From contig JAGPVD010000071.1 of the NCBI GenBank assembly GCA_018067145.1, positions 1 to 64,000 on the forward strand: a stretch of 64,000 bases of DNA. Reading direction: 5' to 3'. The position numbers and the translations under genes are program-made. The notes beneath the pieces are model-generated. The model searched no databases. It had not been told where the DNA came from and saw only the letters and a list, made by a program, of their open reading frames with translations. Shown piece after piece: positions 56,428 through 64,000 of this stretch (positions are counted from its first letter, which is position 1; each line of letters begins with the position of its first letter). Source of the DNA: Methyloceanibacter sp. GTDB taxonomy: Bacteria > Pseudomonadota > Alphaproteobacteria > Rhizobiales > Methyloligellaceae.

Positions 56428-58587
56428 GTGACCGGGATACCGAAATTCTCTGAGATCGACTTCCAGGAGCCCCGCGAACCGTCGCAGGCGTCCGACGCGT
56501 CCAATTGGGAGACGCCGGAAGGCATCGCCGTGAAGCCTGCCTATGGCCCTGACGATCTGAACGGTCTCGACTTCCTCGAAGGCATGCCGGGCGTGCCGCC
56601 TTATATTCGCGGCCCCTACCCCACGATGTATGTGCAGCGGCCCTGGACGATCCGGCAATATTCCGGCTTCTCGACAGCGGAGGATTCCAATGCTTTCTAT
56701 CGGCGAAATCTTGCCGCCGGCCAGCAAGGCGTCTCCATCGCCTTCGATCTCGCCACCCATCGCGGCTACGACTCCGATCATCCGCGCGTAACCGGCGATG
56801 TGGGCATGGCGGGCGTCGCCATCGATTCCATCTACGACATGCGCACCCTATTTGACGGCATTCCGCTCGATCAGGTCTCCGTCTCGATGACTATGAATGG
56901 TGCGGTGCTGCCGGTGCTTGCGCTCTTCATCGTCGCCGGTGAGGAGCAAGGCGTGCCACACGAGAAGCTCTCGGGCACGATCCAGAACGACATCCTCAAA
57001 GAATTCATGGTGCGGAACACCTATATCTATCCGCCTGAACCATCGATGCGCATCGTGTCTGACATCATCGGCTACGCCTCGAAGCAGATGCCGAGGTTCA
57101 ACTCCATCTCGATCTCCGGCTATCACATGCAAGAGGCGGGAGCGACGGCCGACCTTGAGCTTGGCTACACGCTCGCCGACGGCATCGAATATGTGCGCGC
57201 CGGCATCGCCACCGGTCTGGACGTCGATGAGTTCGCGCCACGGCTCTCTTTCTTCTGGGCCATTGGCATGAATTTCTCCATGGAGATCGCCAAGATGCGT
57301 GCCGCGCGTCTCTTGTGGGCGAAGCTCATGATGGACGAGTTCAAGCCGAAGAACCCCAAATCTCTGGCGCTGCGCACCCATTGCCAGACCAGTGGCTGGA
57401 GCCTCGCCGCCCAGGACGTATTCAACAACGTGGTGCGGACCTGCGTCGAAGGCATGGCCGCAACGCAAGGCCACACCCAGTCGCTCCACACCAACGCGCT
57501 GGACGAAGCGCTGGCACTGCCGACGGATTTCTCCGCCCGCATCGCCCGCAACACCCAGCTCATGTTGCAGCAGGAGAGCGGCACCACAAACATCATCGAT
57601 CCGTGGGGCGGCAGCTTCTACATAGAACGCCTGACCTACGATCTCGCCGCCCGCGCCATGGAGCATATCGAAGAGGTCGAGAAGTTTGGCGGCATGGCCA
57701 AGGCCATCGAGGCCGGCATCCCTAAGCGCATGATCGAGCAGGCGGCGACGGCTACGCAGGGGCGCATCGATTCAGGCCGCCAGACCATCGTCGGCCTGAA
57801 CAAATACCAGCCAGAGAGCGAAGCCGACATCGCCATTCTAAAAGTGGACAATCGCTCCGTGCGCCGCCAGCAGCTCAACAAACTCGAGCGCCTCAAGGCC
57901 GAGCGCGACGAGGAGGCCGTTACGCGCGCTCTTGACGCGCTGACCGAAAGCGCTGAGACAGGCAAAGGAAATCTGCTTGAGGGCGCTGTCGTAGCTGCCC
58001 GCGCCATGGCCACTGTCGGCGAGATTTCCTATGCCCTGGAAAAGATCTATGGCCGCCACCGGGCAAGCGTTTCGGCAATCTCCGGCGTCTATAAGGCGGA
58101 GATGGGCCGCGAGGACGGAAACATGACCCGCGTCAACGAACTGATCGAGAGCTTCGAGACCGAGCACGGGCGCAGGCCCCGCATTCTCGTGGCCAAGATG
58201 GGTCAGGACGGCCATGACCGTGGCCAAAAAGTCATCGCCTCCGCCTTTGCCGACCTCGGCTTCGATGTCGATATTGGTCCCCTGTTCCAGACGCCCGACG
58301 AGGCTGCCCGCCAGGCCGTCGAGAACGACGTACATATCCTCGGCGTATCGTCGCTCGCCGCCGGTCACTTGACCCTCGTGCCGGCGCTGCGCGAAGCATT
58401 GGAGTCTCAAGGACGCGGCGACATCATGGTCGTCGTCGGCGGCGTCATCCCACCGCAGGATTATCCCGAGCTCTACGAAGCCGGTGCCAAGGCCATTTTC
58501 GGCCCTGGCACGCCGATCGCCGATGCCGCAATCGACATCCTTGGCAAACTCGGTGCCGAGGGCGACGCCAAAGCAGCCGCCGAGTAG
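56428..58587 (+). CDS. Methylmalonyl-CoA mutase large subunit, GTG start
   Basis: [71 protein letters not shown]12 motif [24 protein letters not shown]. Confidence 0.97.
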   Translation: MTGIPKFSEIDFQEPREPSQASDASNWETPEGIAVKPAYGPDDLNGLDFLEGMPGVPPYIRGPYPTMYVQRPWTIRQYSGFSTAEDSNAFYRRNLAAGQQGVSIAFDLATHRGYDSDHPRVTGDVGMAGVAIDSIYDMRTLFDGIPLDQVSVSMTMNGAVLPVLALFIVAGEEQGVPHEKLSGTIQNDILKEFMVRNTYIYPPEPSMRIVSDIIGYASKQMPRFNSISISGYHMQEAGATADLELGYTLADGIEYVRAGIATGLDVDEFAPRLSFFWAIGMNFSMEIAKMRAARLLWAKLMMDEFKPKNPKSLALRTHCQTSGWSLAAQDVFNNVVRTCVEGMAATQGHTQSLHTNALDEALALPTDFSARIARNTQLMLQQESGTTNIIDPWGGSFYIERLTYDLAARAMEHIEEVEKFGGMAKAIEAGIPKRMIEQAATATQGRIDSGRQTIVGLNKYQPESEADIAILKVDNRSVRRQQLNKLERLKAERDEEAVTRALDALTESAETGKGNLLEGAVVAARAMATVGEISYALEKIYGRHRASVSAISGVYKAEMGREDGNMTRVNELIESFETEHGRRPRILVAKMGQDGHDRGQKVIASAFADLGFDVDIGPLFQTPDEAARQAVENDVHILGVSSLAAGHLTLVPALREALESQGRGDIMVVVGGVIPPQDYPELYEAGAKAIFGPGTPIADAAIDILGKLGAEGDAKAAAE

Positions 58588-58598
58588 CTCGGTATCCC

Positions 58599-59606
58599 AT
58601 GAGCGGCAACACTAAGACTGACGACGATTTCCAAGACACCGTCGAGGCCATCCGCGCCGGCGACCGCGTGGCCTTGGGGCGCGCCATCACTCTGGTCGAG
58701 AGCACCAAGCCGGAGGACCAGCTCCGCACGCAAGAGCTGCTTGAGGCGCTGCTGCCTCATACCGGCCAGTCCATCCGCATCGGCATTAGCGGCGTTCCCG
58801 GTGCCGGCAAGTCCACCCTTATCGACCAGCTCGGGATGAATCTCATCGCCGAGGGCCACAAGGTGGCCGTGCTTGCCGTCGACCCGACCTCATCGCGAAC
58901 CGGTGGTTCCATTCTCGGCGACAAGACCCGCATGGGTCGGCTTTCTGGTGAGACATCAGCCTTCATCCGCCCCTCTCCTGCGGGCACGAGTCTAGGCGGC
59001 GTAACCAAGACCACGCGCGAGACCATCGCGCTGGCCGAAGCGGCGGGCTTCGATATCGTGCTTGTGGAGACGGTCGGCGTCGGCCAATCGGAAACCGCTG
59101 TCTCCGGCATGGTGGATGTGTTCGTCGTGGTCGCTATCCCCGGCGCGGGCGATGAGCTTCAAGGCATCAAACGCGGCCTGCTTGAGCTGGCCGACATCAT
59201 CGCCGTCAACAAAGCCGACAGCGACAATGTCGAGCGCGCCAATCGCGCGGCGACGGAATACAAAACCGCCCTGCATATTCTTGCCGCTGGCCATCCGAAC
59301 TGGTCGCCCTCAGTGCTGACCATGTCGGCGCGGGACAATCTCGGCCTCGACACGCTGTGGGAAAAAATCACCGAGCGGCAGAACACGCTCTTAGAGTCCG
59401 GTGCGTTGATGGAACGCCGGGCCGATCAGGCTACATCGTGGATGCGCGAAATCTTCGAGCAGCGCCTACTCGCCGCTTTCAAGGGTAGCCGGCGCGCCGC
59501 GCGCCACGTCGAGGCGCTTGAGGACAAGGTCCGGGCTGGCGAGATGACCGCAGGCGCGGCGGCCGAAGAACTTGGCCGATTGGTCGGGCTCAAAGAGCCC
59601 AAATAG
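58599..59606 (+). CDS. meaB: Methylmalonyl-CoA mutase-associated GTPase MeaB
   Basis: GISGVPGAGKSTLIDQLGMNLIAEGHKVAVLAVDPTSSRTGGSILGDKTRM. Confidence 0.95.
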   Translation: MSGNTKTDDDFQDTVEAIRAGDRVALGRAITLVESTKPEDQLRTQELLEALLPHTGQSIRIGISGVPGAGKSTLIDQLGMNLIAEGHKVAVLAVDPTSSRTGGSILGDKTRMGRLSGETSAFIRPSPAGTSLGGVTKTTRETIALAEAAGFDIVLVETVGVGQSETAVSGMVDVFVVVAIPGAGDELQGIKRGLLELADIIAVNKADSDNVERANRAATEYKTALHILAAGHPNWSPSVLTMSARDNLGLDTLWEKITERQNTLLESGALMERRADQATSWMREIFEQRLLAAFKGSRRAARHVEALEDKVRAGEMTAGAAAEELGRLVGLKEPK

Positions 59607-59661
59607 ACCAGGCCCCGCGAATTCACTTTCCTCCCGCGCGAGCGGCTTGTAAGCCAGAGAT

Positions 59662-60324
59662 ATGGCACAGTCACGCGTCCTCATTACCGGTTTTGGCCCC
59701 TATCCCGGCGTCGCCGAGAACCCTTCCGGCTGGCTCGCCGAGACGTTGGCCGCGCGTAAATCCCACGACTGCAATCTGCAGGCGCACGTGCTGCCGACGG
59801 AGTGGAAGGCGGTTGCTGAACTCACGCCCCGCCTCCACGAGAGCGTCCAACCCCATGTAATGATTCACTTTGGCGTCAGCCCGCGTGCGAAGGCCCTTCG
59901 TATCGAGCGCTCGGCGCATAACCGAATTGCGTCCCGCGCCGATGCCAATGGCAGCGTCCCGGACGCACGCATGATCTCGCCGAACAGCACCATGCGCCTC
60001 GACACCGGCTTTCCGGTCACACAGATCGCTGCGCATCTCAGAACCCAAGGCACGCCCGCCCACAGCTCGCGATCCTGCGGGCGCTATCTCTGCAACTTCC
60101 TCTATTACCGTTCGCTGCAATGGGCACAAACTCACGGAAGTGACGCCCTGTTCGTGCACGTGCCGCATCGGGCATCCGAAGACACCCCGTTCAGCGCCGA
60201 TACCTTGCTCCATGCGGCGGAAGAGATCCTGCGCCTCGTCCTCGACGCCACCACCGGACCAGACGCGCGCGCGGCCCAGGCCCAAAACCCGTCTCCCTCA
60301 CACATCGAGGAGTTGCGGCAATGA
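59662..60324 (+). CDS. Pyroglutamyl-peptidase I family protein
   Basis: LITGFGPYPGVAENPSGWLAE, ERSAHN, SCGRYLCNFLYYRSL, VHVPH. Confidence 0.9.
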   Translation: MAQSRVLITGFGPYPGVAENPSGWLAETLAARKSHDCNLQAHVLPTEWKAVAELTPRLHESVQPHVMIHFGVSPRAKALRIERSAHNRIASRADANGSVPDARMISPNSTMRLDTGFPVTQIAAHLRTQGTPAHSSRSCGRYLCNFLYYRSLQWAQTHGSDALFVHVPHRASEDTPFSADTLLHAAEEILRLVLDATTGPDARAAQAQNPSPSHIEELRQ

Positions 60325-61649
60325 CCATTGGCCGCCGCGAACTCATGTTGGCCGGACTTGGAGTCGGCCTCGCCGTAGTGGGCCCGCGCTTGGTGGCCGC
60401 ACAAGGCTCGTCCAACGCAGGCGGTGTGACCCCGGGAGACGGCGTTACCGACCAGACCGCAGCGCTCCAGGACGCCGCCGATGCGGCAGCCCGTTCGGGT
60501 GCACCCTTACGTCTCGCGGCGGGGACCTATTCGACCGAGCGGCTCAACCTCAAATCGGGCACGCACATTGAGGGTGTGCCGGGGCGAACGATCCTTCGCT
60601 ACCGATCAGGCGGCGCAATCCTCGCAACCGAGAAGACCGACAATGTGCGCCTATCCGGTCTCGTGCTTGACGCCGGGGGCAAACCGCTCGGCGAGGACGG
60701 CGCGCTTCTCCTGGCGACTGGGGCGACGCATCTCGACATCTCTGACTGCCGCTTCATGGGCAGCAGTGAAGGCGGCATCGTGTTCCGCCGCGTAGCGGGC
60801 CGCATCGCCAATTGCGAGATCGGCCACATCGGCAAGACCGCGCTGTTTAGCGAAGACGCGGACGGGCTAGAGATTGCCCATAGTCACGTGCATGACTGCG
60901 GCGACAACGGCATCCTCGTCTGGCGGTCGAAGATCGGCGAGGACGGCACCATCGTGACCTCGAACCGCATCGAGCGTATCGCCGCTAAGAGCGGCGGCAG
61001 CGGCCAAAACGGCAATGGTATCAATATCTTTCGCGCTGACTCGGTGGTGGTGAGTGCGAACAGAATCACCGACTGCGCTTTTTCGGCGATACGCTCCAAC
61101 GCCGGCTCTAACTGCCAAATTATCGGAAATTTCTGCGCCCGCCTCGGTGAGGTTGCGCTCTATGCCGAGTTCTCCTTCCAGGGCGTGGTGATCGCGAAAA
61201 ACATTGTCGACGCCGCGGCCATGGGCGTGTCGGTCACCAATTTTCAGCAAGGCGGCCGACTCGCTGTCGTTCGGGGCAATATCATCCGCAATCTCTTCTT
61301 CCGGAAAAGCATCGACACCCGCGGTGTCGGCATCGCCGTGGAGGCCGACGCCATAGTCAGTGACAACGTCATCGAAAATGCGCCTGCCTACGGCATTCTG
61401 CTGGGCTGGGGCGATTATCTCCGTAATGTGAGCGTCACCGACAATCTCATCCGCAACGCCCATACCGGCATCGGCGTCTCGGTGAGCCCGTCAACGGGGG
61501 CGGCCCTGATCACCGACAATCTGATTACCGATACCAAGGACGGCGCTATCCGCGCCATGAAGGGGCCAACGCCTATCGGCCCCGATTTCGCGCATCACAG
61601 CGCGAAGACCTTTCGCAACCTCACCGTCTACGCCAACGTCGCCCGCTAG
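60321..61649 (+). CDS. Tat-exported right-handed beta-helix protein (TIGR03808-like)
   Basis: Tat-like GRRELMLAGLGVGLA signal; repetitive beta-helix; ATGA overlap with upstream gene. Confidence 0.85.
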   Translation: MTIGRRELMLAGLGVGLAVVGPRLVAAQGSSNAGGVTPGDGVTDQTAALQDAADAAARSGAPLRLAAGTYSTERLNLKSGTHIEGVPGRTILRYRSGGAILATEKTDNVRLSGLVLDAGGKPLGEDGALLLATGATHLDISDCRFMGSSEGGIVFRRVAGRIANCEIGHIGKTALFSEDADGLEIAHSHVHDCGDNGILVWRSKIGEDGTIVTSNRIERIAAKSGGSGQNGNGINIFRADSVVVSANRITDCAFSAIRSNAGSNCQIIGNFCARLGEVALYAEFSFQGVVIAKNIVDAAAMGVSVTNFQQGGRLAVVRGNIIRNLFFRKSIDTRGVGIAVEADAIVSDNVIENAPAYGILLGWGDYLRNVSVTDNLIRNAHTGIGVSVSPSTGAALITDNLITDTKDGAIRAMKGPTPIGPDFAHHSAKTFRNLTVYANVAR

Positions 61650-62134
61650 CTGCCAGCGGTCGCAATCTCCGTCGGCACGCCGGCGGCGTGTTTCGAGGTG
61701 CGGATCACGAGAGACGTTTTCACGCTCGCGACATTGGGCGCTGCCGTCAGCTCGTGGATGATGAAGTCCTGAAAGGCACCGAGGTCGAGCGCCACGCAAC
61801 GCAACACGAAGTCGGTCTCGCCTGACAGCATGTGGCAGTCGCGCACGATGGGCGAATCTTGCACGCGTTCTTCGAAGGCGATCAGTTCGGCCTCCGCCTG
61901 GCCGTGCAGCTTGATCATGGCGAAAGCGGTGACATCGAAGCCGAGCGCCTTGTCGTTCAGGATCGCGTTGAAGCCCTCAATGATGCCCGCCTCCTCAAGC
62001 GCCCGTACGCGGCGCAGACATGGCGGCGCTGAAAGGCCGACCTTGCGGGCGAGATCCACGTTGGTGATGCGCCCATCGTCCTGAAGCTCGCGCAGGATTA
62101 GCCAGTCGGTCGTATCAAGGCGGGCGCTACGCAT
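61646..62134 (-). CDS. Lrp/AsnC-family regulator
   Basis: LDTTDWLILRELQDDGRITNVDLARKVGLSAPPCLRRVRALEEAGIIEGF. Confidence 0.95.
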   Translation of the reverse strand: MRSARLDTTDWLILRELQDDGRITNVDLARKVGLSAPPCLRRVRALEEAGIIEGFNAILNDKALGFDVTAFAMIKLHGQAEAELIAFEERVQDSPIVRDCHMLSGETDFVLRCVALDLGAFQDFIIHELTAAPNVASVKTSLVIRTSKHAAGVPTEIATAGS

Positions 62135-62183
62135 GGGTGTTTTCGTTCCCTGGACGATCGCTGGGCCATCGCGCTAGAAGGCG

Positions 62184-64000
<1,817 letters not shown>

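Noticed and set aside
56848-57666. 272-aa minus-strand ORF opposite the methylmalonyl-CoA mutase
   Set aside because: Antisense shadow of a highly conserved gene.

Overview
This 64 kb window is GC-rich alphaproteobacterial chromosome, Rhizobiales-like by gene content, and mostly housekeeping. It contains a PdhS/PleC-type histidine kinase end, DUF1289 and tandem retropepsin-like proteases, phosphomannomutase, DusA, a TsdA-like diheme cytochrome, a Cu-type P1B ATPase, PepN and a second PAS kinase. A long minus-strand block follows: ccmI-ccmE-ccmF-ccmH, degP, response regulator, kinase, glnE. Further on are PBP1A, DUF1214/DUF1254, a third PAS kinase, SufE, MucR, MsrB, oligopeptidase B, SodB, ABC-F, a HerA-like ATPase, methylmalonyl-CoA mutase plus MeaB, pyroglutamyl peptidase, a TIGR03808-like protein, Lrp, ELM1 and a partial TrxB. 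The main non-ordinary region is about 30.0-33.9 kb. It is a decayed gene transfer agent (GTA)/prophage structural cluster on the minus strand, reduced by at least three gene-to-gene deletion fusions and one in-frame stop, with apparently intact host-type genes (Tat-cupin, TerB) between the pieces. Smaller decay scars are a FAD-monooxygenase remnant frameshifted at a G-tract, an abutting pair of truncated ORFs at 44.3 kb, and a methyltransferase-like tail at 4.2 kb. Also noted are a 34-bp repeated palindrome in the 48.8-50.0 kb gap, an orphan 8-Cys mini-ORF and AT-rich regulatory gaps. I found no tRNA, rRNA, CRISPR array or transposase. All family calls come from recognising motifs by eye; no database search was run.
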